Shown here: piece by piece, positions 47,091-54,674 of the stretch
Position numbering within the stretch: position 1 is the stretch's first letter
How the letters are laid out: each line of letters starts with the position of its first letter
From: Kordia aestuariivivens
Lineage (GTDB): Bacteria > Bacteroidota > Bacteroidia > Flavobacteriales > Flavobacteriaceae
NCBI RefSeq assembly: GCF_014397005.1
Contig: NZ_JACGWS010000002.1
Location: 248,001 to 312,000 of the forward strand
Direction of reading: 5' to 3'
Length of the DNA: 64,000 bases
Made by a program: the position numbers and the translations under genes
The notes under the pieces: generated by a model
What the model was told of the DNA's origin: nothing
Database searches by the model: none
The model's input: the letters and a program-made list of their open reading frames with translations, nothing else

Positions 47091-48418
47091 GTTTATAAAG
47101 TACTTGGCATTTAACGCCGTGAAAACGAATGACCTTTGTTGATTAAAATAGATTTTTGGTTTATAAAGTACTTGGCATTTAACGCCGTGAAAACTTTCTA
47201 GAGCATTTTGGTTTAAATTTCCTGTTGAGTTTATGAAGTACTTGGCATTTAACGCCGTGAAAACATTTAAGCTTTTTAGCGCATCAAGATCATAATCATG
47301 TTTATAAAGTACTTGGCATTTAACGCCGTGAAAACTTTTTTGTAAATACAGTTTTTGGCGCTGCAGAAATGTTTATGAAGTACTTGGCATTTAACGCCGT
47401 GAAAACAAAAAGATTAAAGAGTACCTAGGATTCTCGTCATCGTTTATGAAGTACTTGGCATTTAACGCCGTGAAAACCTTTTATCAGAGCTTTTTGGATC
47501 ATGCTGATCTGTTTATAAAGTACTTGGCATTTAACGCCGTGAAAACAATCAGTTGGTAGGTGTACCTTTATGGTATCAGTTTATGAAGTACTTGGCATTT
47601 AACGCCGTTGAAACACACATCTGACTTCCCAATCAATGCACGTTTGAGATTTTATCTTGAAGCTACTTTTGGCATTCAACGCTGTAAAAACTAATAATCG
47701 TAACGATAAAGTCCTTGTTCTTGTATTAGAAAGTACTTGGCATTTAACGCCGTGAAAACTACAGGAGTCACTTGAAAACCTTGTGCTTGTACGGTTTAGA
47801 AAATACTTGGCATTTGACGCCGTGAAAACTAGAAATTCTACACAAAATATTAGATACGTTTTGTTTTGGAAGTACTTGGCATTTAACGCCGTGAAAACAA
47901 AAACAAACCTGCTATCAATATAAATACGTTAAGTGTTTATAAAGTACTTGGCATTTAACGTTGGGGACGAGCGTAAAGAATAGGTCTTGTAGACCTATTT
48001 AGCGAAGTAGCCAGCTGGCGCGCGGGAGTTTGAAACAAGAAAGTTCATTGAAAACTATTGGCATTTAACGTCGTGAAAACAATTTACTCGCAAGCTTTGC
48101 TCGCATTTTGGTTGATTTTAGAAGTACTTGGTATTTTACACCGTGAAAACTCTAATATAAAAAAGTAGTGTTTGTTACCTACATTGGTTACGAAGCACTT
48201 GGCATTTAACGCCGTGAAAACCCAAATGCTGCAATCATTTCTTCTTGAGCTGTTTGTTTATAAAGTACTTGGCATTTAACGCCGTGAAAACCCAGGAGAT
48301 CCAACGTTTCCTTTGTTGGTTGCTATTTAATAAAAGAGAGATAATTTAACGCCGTGAAAACAATAAGCTATTCTTAGTCGTCATGGTTTCATGTTCTGAA
48401 GATACTTGGCATTTAACG
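47091..48418 (+). CRISPR. CRISPR block D (about 16 repeats)
   Basis: Eight uniform leader-proximal repeats (47091, 47159, 47229, 47300, 47371, 47442, 47511, 47579), then increasingly degenerate ones (47641-47691, 47723, 47794, 47863, about 48114, 48186, 48256, about 48325). Elements start at 47961 and 48419. The gradient of decay away from the leader is very clear. Confidence 0.93.
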
Positions 48419-48548
48419 TTGGGGACGAGCGTAAAAAATAGGTCTTGTAGACCTATTTAGCGAAGTAGCCAGCTGGCGCGTGGGCATTTTGAAATTGAAA
48501 TTGAAGCTGAAAGTGAAGTTGAAATAAAAAGAAAAAACGTTCTATGAT

Positions 48549-48636
48549 AATTTGAACCTTTGCATAATATGGGCAAAATGGAAATGTTAAAACGCTTGGG
48601 AAGTACTGTTATTGTTGAGATTAAGAAAAGTACGGG
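48549..48636 (+). promoter_or_regulatory. CRISPR leader 6 (beta type)
   Basis: Near-identical to leaders 4 and 5, directly before the repeat at 48637. Confidence 0.7.
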
Positions 48637-49938
48637 GTTTATGAAGTACTTGGCATTTAACGCCGTGAAAACTTTTGTATCAAATCTTTTTAAGAGAGAA
48701 TCAACTGTTTATGAAGTACTTGGCATTTAACGTTGGGAACGAGCGTAAAAAATAGGTCTTGTAGACCTATTTAGCGAAGTAGCCAGCTGGCGCATTGGAG
48801 TTTGGAATACAAAAGTTTCTTGTGAACTATTGGCATTTAACGCCGTGAAAACCTTGTTCCCGCGCAGGCGGGAATCTTTAGAAATCGAAGCTGAAAATGA
48901 AATTGAAAGTACTTGGCATTTAACGTTGGGGACGAGCGTAAAAAATAGGTCTAGTAGACCTATTTAGTGAAGTAGCCAGCTGGCGCGTTGGAATTTGTAG
49001 TAAAGAAGTTTCTTGTGAATTATTGGCATTTAACGCCGTGAAAACTTGTTTTGTTTTTCAATTTCCATTATGACTTCTATAGTTTATGAAGTACTTGGCA
49101 TTTAACGCCGTGAAAACAAAACACTACCTGTTATTCTTTTGTTAACAACATGTTTATGAAGTACTTGGCATTTAACGCCGTGAAAACAAAAAAGTTAATT
49201 GAAATAATTGCTACTATTTGTTTATGAAGTACTTGGCATTTAACGCCGTGAAAACACTAATAAAGCACTATACATGTGACTTGAACCTATGTTTATGAAG
49301 TACTTGGCATTTAACGCCGTGAAAACTTTTTATGCATCTCATTCTTGTAATGTGCAATGTGTTTATGAAGTACTTGGCATTTAACGCCGTGAAAACAAAA
49401 TAAGCAAGGTTTTACAGTGAGCCCGATAGGTTTATGAAGTACTTGGCATTTAACGTTGGGGACGAGCGTTAAAAAAAGGTATAGTATACCTTTTTAGCGA
49501 AGTAGCCAGCTGGCGCGCTGGGATTTGGAGCAAGAAAGTTTTTTGAGAACTTTTGGCATTTAACGCCGTGAAAACAATGTGTTTAGGTGTTTTTGTAGTT
49601 CCTAATTCTGTTTATGAAGTACTTGGCATTTAACGCCGTGAAAACAATTAAAGCTATATTCTGGATCCATAGATTTTCAAGTTTAGAAAGTACTTGGCAT
49701 TTAACGTTGGGGACGAGCGTTCAGAGATTGTCTGATAAGTTTTAGAAACGTCTTTGCGAAGAATTTTTAATTCTGAATCAATCTGTAAATCAATAGCTTA
49801 AATTTCACAGATTGCTTCATTTCATTCGCAATGACGACTTTTTAGCCAACCTCTAGCCAGTTAGCTAGCTGGCGCGTGGGCATTTAAATTGAAGCTGAAA
49901 TTAGTTTAGAAAGTACTTGGCATTTAACGCCGTGAAAA
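48637..49938 (+). CRISPR. CRISPR block E, last block
   Basis: Repeats at 48637, 49082, 49152, 49220, 49291, 49361, 49610 and 49903. Elements start at 48733, 48926, 49456 and an expanded one at 49707. A ~55-bp segment with the TTCCCGC hairpin (from 48853) duplicates 44734-44790. The final repeat (49903-49938) is intact and is followed by GTTGC-rich sequence and the winged-helix gene. Confidence 0.93.
49707..49880 (+). repeat. Expanded hairpin element with internal insertion
   Basis: It keeps TTGGGGACGAGCG at the start and AGCTAGCTGGCGCGTGGG at the end, but the usual hairpin is replaced by ~120 bp. That insert contains inverted ACAGATTG / CAATCTG sequences and CATTCGCAATGACGAC, resembling the widespread palindromic TCATTGCGA...GCAATCTG repeat of Bacteroidetes. 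It looks like a nested insertion. Confidence 0.6.
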
Positions 49939-49999
49939 CAAATTGCTGTTAGAAGTTCCTCCTTTTTACCTTTTGTTGCAGTTACATGACTCTTTGTTG

Positions 50000-51652
50000 C
50001 TACTCATATAAATCAAATTCTTTATTGGTTAATAGGTTTAGCAGTCTAGGCACTTCAGCAATGAAGTAATTTGGAATGCCTTTATTAGTTTCTATATAGT
50101 CATACACTTGTGGTAGTGCAATTTTACCTTTTACAAATAGTTTTATTTGATCTCTTACTTTTTCTTCGTTGGTTTTCTGTCTGCGTCTTGCACCAGCTTT
50201 TGTTGCAGCTTGTTGCTTCCTTGTTGCACGTAAATCTTGATACTTCTGGTATTGTTTGAGCCATTCTACTGTATATGCAAAACCACCTTCGCTTGGTTGT
50301 TTGCGTGTTGCATCAAAATAAATACACGGAAAATGGATGCGATAGTCTTTTTTACTATTGAAAAAGCGTTTAGCACGACCTATTCGATACACTAAAAAGC
50401 CAAACATATACAACAATGTTTCTTTTCTTGGAATACTTCCATTCGGATTTCGCAAATACTCATCATCGATTTGAATGTAGGCTTTGTGCCAACTTCCGTA
50501 ATACACATTCTTACCTTTCCAAATAGGCGCGGCTATTTTTATGAATTGTTGCAACAAAAGTTCACGAAATTCTTCTTTAGATAGCACACCACGAATGGAC
50601 TCTGTGTCCAAACGCCTGGTCATATTCGCCGTGGAAAAGCTGTATGTATCGTAATGATGCTCTGTTAATGCATTTAGAAAAACGGTTTTGTACAACATTT
50701 GACCTCGTAAATACTCCGACAACTCATTTTTCGGAAAATTTTCGCCGCCGCCAAGTTTACCTGCGTATTGATTGGAAATTTTTTGAGGGTTATCGCTTTT
50801 GGTGTTCTTGTAAATGTTCTTGTTTTTGCTACTATTTTCAGTAGCAAAAGAAGCTACTTCCATATCTTGGGAATGGTTATCAACATTCCCTACTTTCTTT
50901 ATTATTTCTTTAGTAAATGTTCTTGTATCTTCACTTTTATGCTGAACTTTTTGCGGTAAGAAATTGCTAACTAATTGATTTTCATTACTCATTATTAATT
51001 TTTCACGCATGCAAAAAATAGCTTTATTGATAAAGAAGTTAACAGGCTTTTTAGTACCATGAAAACAATATTTTGTGAGAACTCCTGCATCACGTAATCG
51101 GTAGATATGATTCTGAACGGTTCTGGAAGAATATAAAATTCTTGGTTGTCCATCGTTAGTTAAATGCGCAATTCCAGTAGAAGTAATTTTTACTTTTGGA
51201 AAGCTAACGCCAAGCTTTGTGTCAAGTGTCTTTAAATGACTTCTAAGGTCGCTCAATTGATTTCCATATTGCCATAAAATCACTTCAAAAGTCCGTTCGT
51301 GCATTGCTTTAATTTTGTGATGTGTTTTTTTAGAAAGTAATAAGAGCGTATCATTTTGAGTAGCAACCAGTGAATTATATTCTTCAATAGCTAACCATTT
51401 TATTTTTACTCCTTGATGTCTTTTATTTTCAAAATTTGAAACAGCAACAACGGCTTGTTGCTTTAATTTATGCGTAGCAACAAACTTTGCAACACGCTCA
51501 TTATATGTTAGAATGGCTTCATTTTGTTTATTTACAGCATCGTTATAAGCATTTACATAAATCCTGTAGCGTTGTAACATCAGTAAACGATCTTCACTTA
51601 AAATATAAGGGCGTAAAGTTTTTTCGGGGATTTGGTCTTTAATAATGTGCAT
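50000..51652 (-). CDS. Large winged-helix-like protein of integrative elements
   Basis: About 550 aa from the ATG at 51652; an in-frame ATG at 51688 lies inside the iterons and is less likely. A long helical N-terminus is followed by a winged-helix-like segment (YSSRTVQNHIYRLRDAGVLT), a variable polar linker, and a C-terminal domain with KAYIQIDDEYLRNPNGSIPR and FHFPCIYFDATRKQ-like strands (HFPCIYFDATRKQPSEGG). Such proteins often sit beside integrases in flavobacterial islands; a replication, excision or regulatory role is plausible. GTTGC iterons at 10-bp period lie upstream, probably its own binding sites. Family not firmly recognised. Confidence 0.65.
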   Translation of the reverse strand: MHIIKDQIPEKTLRPYILSEDRLLMLQRYRIYVNAYNDAVNKQNEAILTYNERVAKFVATHKLKQQAVVAVSNFENKRHQGVKIKWLAIEEYNSLVATQNDTLLLLSKKTHHKIKAMHERTFEVILWQYGNQLSDLRSHLKTLDTKLGVSFPKVKITSTGIAHLTNDGQPRILYSSRTVQNHIYRLRDAGVLTKYCFHGTKKPVNFFINKAIFCMREKLIMSNENQLVSNFLPQKVQHKSEDTRTFTKEIIKKVGNVDNHSQDMEVASFATENSSKNKNIYKNTKSDNPQKISNQYAGKLGGGENFPKNELSEYLRGQMLYKTVFLNALTEHHYDTYSFSTANMTRRLDTESIRGVLSKEEFRELLLQQFIKIAAPIWKGKNVYYGSWHKAYIQIDDEYLRNPNGSIPRKETLLYMFGFLVYRIGRAKRFFNSKKDYRIHFPCIYFDATRKQPSEGGFAYTVEWLKQYQKYQDLRATRKQQAATKAGARRRQKTNEEKVRDQIKLFVKGKIALPQVYDYIETNKGIPNYFIAEVPRLLNLLTNKEFDLYE

Positions 51653-51671
51653 ATTACTATCCTTTACATTT

Positions 51672-51706
51672 GTTGCGTTTTGTTGCATCTTGTTGCGTCT
51701 TGTTGA
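51672..51706. repeat. Four GTTGC/GTTGA iterons at 10-bp period
   Basis: Starts at 51672, 51682, 51692 and 51702, immediately upstream of the likely ATG (51652) of the winged-helix gene and overlapping the alternative ATG. Confidence 0.6.
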
Positions 51707-51847
51707 GTTTTATTTTATGATATAGTTTTAGTACTTGTATCTAAAAAAGGAGTTTTACATGTGAAAGAAGGGAAGCAAGCGTCGTTACTTCCCGAAATTC
51801 ACTTAAATAAGATGGATTATGCCATCGCTTCATGGTTCTTTTATGTT

Positions 51848-51892
51848 GTTGCGATCTGTTGCGTTTTGTTGCATCTTGTTGCTAATCGTTGA
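51848..51892. repeat. Five GTTGC/GTTGA iterons at 10-bp period
   Basis: Starts at 51848, 51858, 51868, 51878 and 51888. With the 51672 array it brackets a 140-bp segment holding a GGGAAG / CTTCCC inverted repeat (51771-51797), the layout of an iteron-controlled origin or operator. Confidence 0.6.
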
Positions 51893-51901
51893 TATTATAA
51901 A

Positions 51902-52090
51902 TTAAAGTGTTCTACGAACATTAAAATATCGAACCAGTATTTTATCCATAGCTTCAGATACTTTCACCTTTTTCGTTTTACTGCTTAACTTTTCTTTTTT
52001 AGAAACTTCTACACCTAATAACTCGTATAGCCGAGGTAATTCATCCTCAGATAATGCTTGTATTACGGTATATATAGTTTCAGCTTTCAA
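51902..52090 (-). CDS. Small helical protein (62 aa)
   Basis: MKAETIYTVIQALSEDELPR then LYELLGVEVSKKEKLSSKTK: an acidic helix and a lysine-rich tail. Similar short proteins are often found in integrase modules of this group. Located between the iterons and the 52249 regulator; function unknown. Confidence 0.5.
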   Translation of the reverse strand: MKAETIYTVIQALSEDELPRLYELLGVEVSKKEKLSSKTKKVKVSEAMDKILVRYFNVRRTL

Positions 52091-52248
52091 TTAATTAAAC
52101 GTAGGGTTTCACTTATTTTTCGATTTCTAATTCTATTTAAAAACCTATATTTGTATTGAAATAACGACTAAAAGTAGAATTAATTATTCAAATATAGAAT
52201 AATTTAGAATTAAATAGAATATTTATTCTTAATTTAACATTTTCCCTT

Positions 52249-52665
52249 ATGATTGAATTTAAAGAAGCATTGGAGTATTTAAAAAAGCGTGAAGTAACTG
52301 CAAATGAACTCGCTAATTATTCAGAACTGAGTGCAGGTTCGCTTTTTTTGGTCTTAAACGGCACAACAAAAAATCCTAGAAGGAATACAAAAGATGCTGT
52401 CATTGCGTATGCTAGGGTTTTAATGGAAAAGAATAAAGAAGGTTTTGATGGTAATACTGTATTTAGTAAAGACGAGAATTTACTTGATAAAAATGATAAA
52501 AACTACATTAAAAAGTTAGCCTTAGAAATTCGCGCCAACAAAGAACAATTGTTGCTAGAACAATCTTTTAAAGACATGATTTACATTGAAGCCTTAAAAA
52601 TGGCATTACTTGCCAAAGAAGGGGAGAGTATAAGCATGGAAAAATTGATAGCATTGAATAATTAA
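52249..52665 (+). CDS. Putative HTH regulator of the integration module
   Basis: 138 aa. The N-terminus (MIEFKEALEYLKKREVTANE LANYSELSAGSLFLVLNGTT) resembles a helix-turn-helix, with ELANYSELSAGSLFLVLNG as the helix pair. The rest is helical. It converges with the integrase gene (13-bp gap) and is divergent from the 62-aa gene. It may control the winged-helix or integrase genes. Moderate call. Confidence 0.55.
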   Translation: MIEFKEALEYLKKREVTANELANYSELSAGSLFLVLNGTTKNPRRNTKDAVIAYARVLMEKNKEGFDGNTVFSKDENLLDKNDKNYIKKLALEIRANKEQLLLEQSFKDMIYIEALKMALLAKEGESISMEKLIALNN

Positions 52666-52678
52666 TACTTTTGTCAGT

Positions 52679-53998
52679 TTAAAACTCAATCGAATATTTA
52701 TCTGAATAGTCTTTTGGAAGTGTTGCACCAATTTCACGCAAGTAATTTTTCAATCCAGCTTTTGATCTATGTCGAGTAATAGACATTAAGTGCATCAAAG
52801 CACCTTCTTCGCTTTTTCCTTCTGCTAATAACGAATTATAGATGTTTGTTGCTGCCGTATGTCTAACAGAATACAATGAATAATCATTTGAATATCCTAG
52901 AACTTGTTTTACAAGTTTAAACTTTTTAGAAAAATAATTGGTCTTATTATTTTCGTCAATATCCCAATTAGCAGGTTTTTCAAAACGCGTAACAACAAAA
53001 TCATCAGGCGCATAATTTTCAAGCTTCATATTTCTTAAAACCGTTTCTAATTCGCCAATAATAGGAACTATGGCAAGTGGAGCAGTTTTTGAGCGAACGT
53101 ACAAACGTTTAGACGCTAAATCAATATCTTTTACTTGCAAACGACAAACTTCTACGTTTCTCAAAAATGCATACGACATAAATTGAATGAAAGTTCGCAA
53201 ATACGGATCATTTTTGTCCAAATATTCTCGAATATCAATAATTTGTTCTTTTGAAAAAGGTTTATTTTTCTTTGGCGTACTCTTATTTATCTTTATTTGC
53301 GCAATAAAATTACGTTCTATAATTTCATCTTCTTCTAATTGAGCAAATAGGGTAGAGAGTGTTGCTCTAAAATTATTTCTAGTTTTTGGACTTACAGGAA
53401 CAAGTTCTTCTCCTAATTCCTTTTCTTTTTTAGTTTGAAGCTTGGTTAAAGAGTTTAAAAATGTGGAAACATCACGCTTTTTTAGTTCCGAAATATTCTT
53501 ATGGAGTAATTTATGAGTGCCTAACCATTCAACAAATCTATTGAAATGCCCCACCATTGTACCCGCAGTTTTCTTTTTCCAATGTGGTTTTCGTTGCGTT
53601 AGTGCAAAGAATAAGGCTTCTTTTATGGTATAATTTTTCCGTTGACTCTCAAAAACGGTGTCTTCTGCTGGTTTTTTCTGCTGTTCAATACGTTTTTCGG
53701 TTTCCTTGAAGGTTTCATAAGGATTATAGCCTTGTTTTAGCAATTCATGAAGTGCTATTTTATTAATAGTGAGCATTTCCATTCGTTCCTTTTTAGTCTT
53801 TAACCTATTGACTCCCATATATAAAGGTGGTTGTAAGACTAATTTACCTGTTATGGGATTCCGATAATAGAAGTACACATACCAGCGTTTGGAAAGATCA
53901 CCATTCGCATCGTAAATTTTTGGTTCTGTGTATAAATTCTTACTCAAAGTATATGCGTTTGTATATGCGTTTGTTAAAAGAGTGTGTAATTTAGACAT
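52679..53998 (-). CDS. Tyrosine recombinase (integrase) of the island
   Basis: About 439 aa from the ATG at 53998; an in-frame ATG at 54016 lies inside a hairpin. It has an N-terminal Arm-type region, a SAM-like core-binding domain (KPHWKKKTAGTMVGHFNRFV), and a catalytic domain with Arg in YAFLRNVEVCRLQVKDID, the RHT motif in YSLYSVRHTAATNIY and Tyr in AGLKNYLREIG. Such enzymes integrate elements at tRNA 3' ends. The gene is 66 bp from the right att copy with its start facing it. Curiously its N-terminus (LTNAYTNAYTL) is encoded by the tandem 12-bp arm repeat. Confidence 0.92.
   Translation of the reverse strand: MSKLHTLLTNAYTNAYTLSKNLYTEPKIYDANGDLSKRWYVYFYYRNPITGKLVLQPPLYMGVNRLKTKKERMEMLTINKIALHELLKQGYNPYETFKETEKRIEQQKKPAEDTVFESQRKNYTIKEALFFALTQRKPHWKKKTAGTMVGHFNRFVEWLGTHKLLHKNISELKKRDVSTFLNSLTKLQTKKEKELGEELVPVSPKTRNNFRATLSTLFAQLEEDEIIERNFIAQIKINKSTPKKNKPFSKEQIIDIREYLDKNDPYLRTFIQFMSYAFLRNVEVCRLQVKDIDLASKRLYVRSKTAPLAIVPIIGELETVLRNMKLENYAPDDFVVTRFEKPANWDIDENNKTNYFSKKFKLVKQVLGYSNDYSLYSVRHTAATNIYNSLLAEGKSEEGALMHLMSITRHRSKAGLKNYLREIGATLPKDYSDKYSIEF
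53950..53973. repeat. Tandem 12-bp direct repeat inside the integrase gene (right arm site)
   Basis: TATATGCGTTTG twice in tandem, the same unit as at 16938-16961. Coding for the integrase N-terminus on the minus strand. Confidence 0.6.
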
Positions 53999-54002
53999 AA
54001 AA

Positions 54003-54033
54003 AAAAGGTTTTCCAAATGATGGAAAACCTTTT
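54003..54033. terminator. 13-bp hairpin at the integrase 5' end
   Basis: AAAAGGTTTTCCA / TGGAAAACCTTTT with a 5-base loop, overlapping the alternative ATG at 54016. It may stop transcription coming from the tRNA side into the integrase gene. Confidence 0.55.
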
Positions 54034-54063
54034 AAACATTGACAAAACATGCATTTTTGTCTT

Positions 54064-54107
54064 TGTAGCGAGAGCGGGGCACGATCCCGCGACCTCCGGG
54101 TTATGAA
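54064..54107 (-). repeat. Right attachment site: 3' half of the same CAT-anticodon tRNA
   Basis: Identical over 44 bp to 16821-16864. Again no tRNA 5' half follows to the right (on the minus strand TACATATTCATAACCCGG cannot form the anticodon stem). The intact tRNA gene must therefore lie further right, behind another integrated element. Confidence 0.85.
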
Positions 54108-54180
54108 TATGTAAGCGAAAATTAATTGTAATTGATTTTCAGTAACTTACATTTTTTAAACCACTATTATTTTGATAAAA

Positions 54181-54204
54181 TATACTCGTTTGTATACTCG
54201 TTTT
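54181..54204 (+). repeat. Second tandem 12-bp repeat, putative arm site of another element
   Basis: TATACTCGTTTG then TATACTCGTTTT, 73 bp to the right of the att copy, exactly the distance seen at the island's left end but with a different core (ACTCG for ATGCG). Confidence 0.55.
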
Positions 54205-54265
54205 AAAAACCACTTTTGTGTTATAATTATTCAAATATAGCAAAAAAATGTTAACATTAATATTT

Positions 54266-54445
54266 TCAAAAAGGCAACAACACTTCCAATTCTCGATTCA
54301 AATAAAAAATGTCTTCATTGGGCACATCATACTGTACCATAATCATTTTAAAAGCTTCATCTAGCGTTTCAGCTACGATAGCTAAATAACTATCTTCTTT
54401 TTGTGGTTTTCTATACTTAAACCAATATGCGTTCTTAGAAGTCAT
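54266..54445 (-). CDS. Small protein of unknown function (59 aa)
   Basis: From ATG 54445: MTSKNAYWFKYRKPQKEDSY then LAIVAETLDEAFKMIMVQYD. An upstream in-frame ATG at 54475 falls in a hairpin. It is a compact alpha/beta-looking peptide just inside the putative second element. No family recognised. Confidence 0.5.
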   Translation of the reverse strand: MTSKNAYWFKYRKPQKEDSYLAIVAETLDEAFKMIMVQYDVPNEDIFYLNRELEVLLPF

Positions 54446-54470
54446 AAAAAGGGGTTTTATGACACAAAAA

Positions 54471-54513
54471 AACACTCAAACTAATTATATCACAATTAAT
54501 TTGAGTGTTTTTT
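54471..54513. terminator. Bidirectional hairpin
   Basis: AACACTCAAA / TTTGAGTGTT flanked by A and T runs, between the divergent 54266 and 54675 genes. Confidence 0.6.
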
Positions 54514-54674
54514 ACTGCAAAGACGGGAAGTGTCTCAAATTTGTACCGTAATTCGCAGTATTTTATTGATGTAAAATATTTTGTCAAAAAAGGAGTTACA
54601 ATTAAAAAAGAATCATCTTAATAATATTTATATTTGATTTTTTTAAATGAAATGCAACGAGCATACGTAACTTT

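Larger units (their letters stand above)
43684..49880 (+). repeat. Family of hairpin elements interrupting CRISPR repeats
   Basis: Conserved ends TTGGGGACGAGCG and GTAGCCAGCTGGCGCG enclose a small hairpin (GGTCT TGT AGACC or GGTAT nGT ATACC). Cores lie at 30754, 34760, 35008, 43364, 43684, 44032, 44211, 44391, 44807, 45397, 45648, 46315, 46567, 46888, 47961, 48419, 48733, 48926, 49456 and 49707, about 66 bp each. With one exception (43364) the first base follows nucleotide 26 of a CRISPR repeat. About 13 copies run on ~30 bp (GTTTCTTGTGAACTA) and resume the repeat with a duplicated TTGGCATTTAACG. Four run through GAAATTGAA tracts into a leader (43684, 44807, 46888, 48419). No terminal inverted repeats and no coding capacity. 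Confidence 0.9.

Noticed and set aside
43364-49880. Hairpin element as an integron attC site
   Set aside because: The left junction ATTTAAC-GTTGGGG recalls RYYYAAC/GTTRRRY cores, but the two ends of the element are not complementary and cannot form the attC stem; no integron integrase is present.
43364-49880. Hairpin element as a tracrRNA or scoutRNA
   Set aside because: No Cas9 or Cas12 gene is present, the element has no anti-repeat complementary to the repeat, and it occurs ~20 times.
27799-49938. Matching spacers to targets inside the window
   Set aside because: By eye I found no spacer with a convincing match elsewhere in the window; a sequence search against phages and plasmids would be needed before any target claim.
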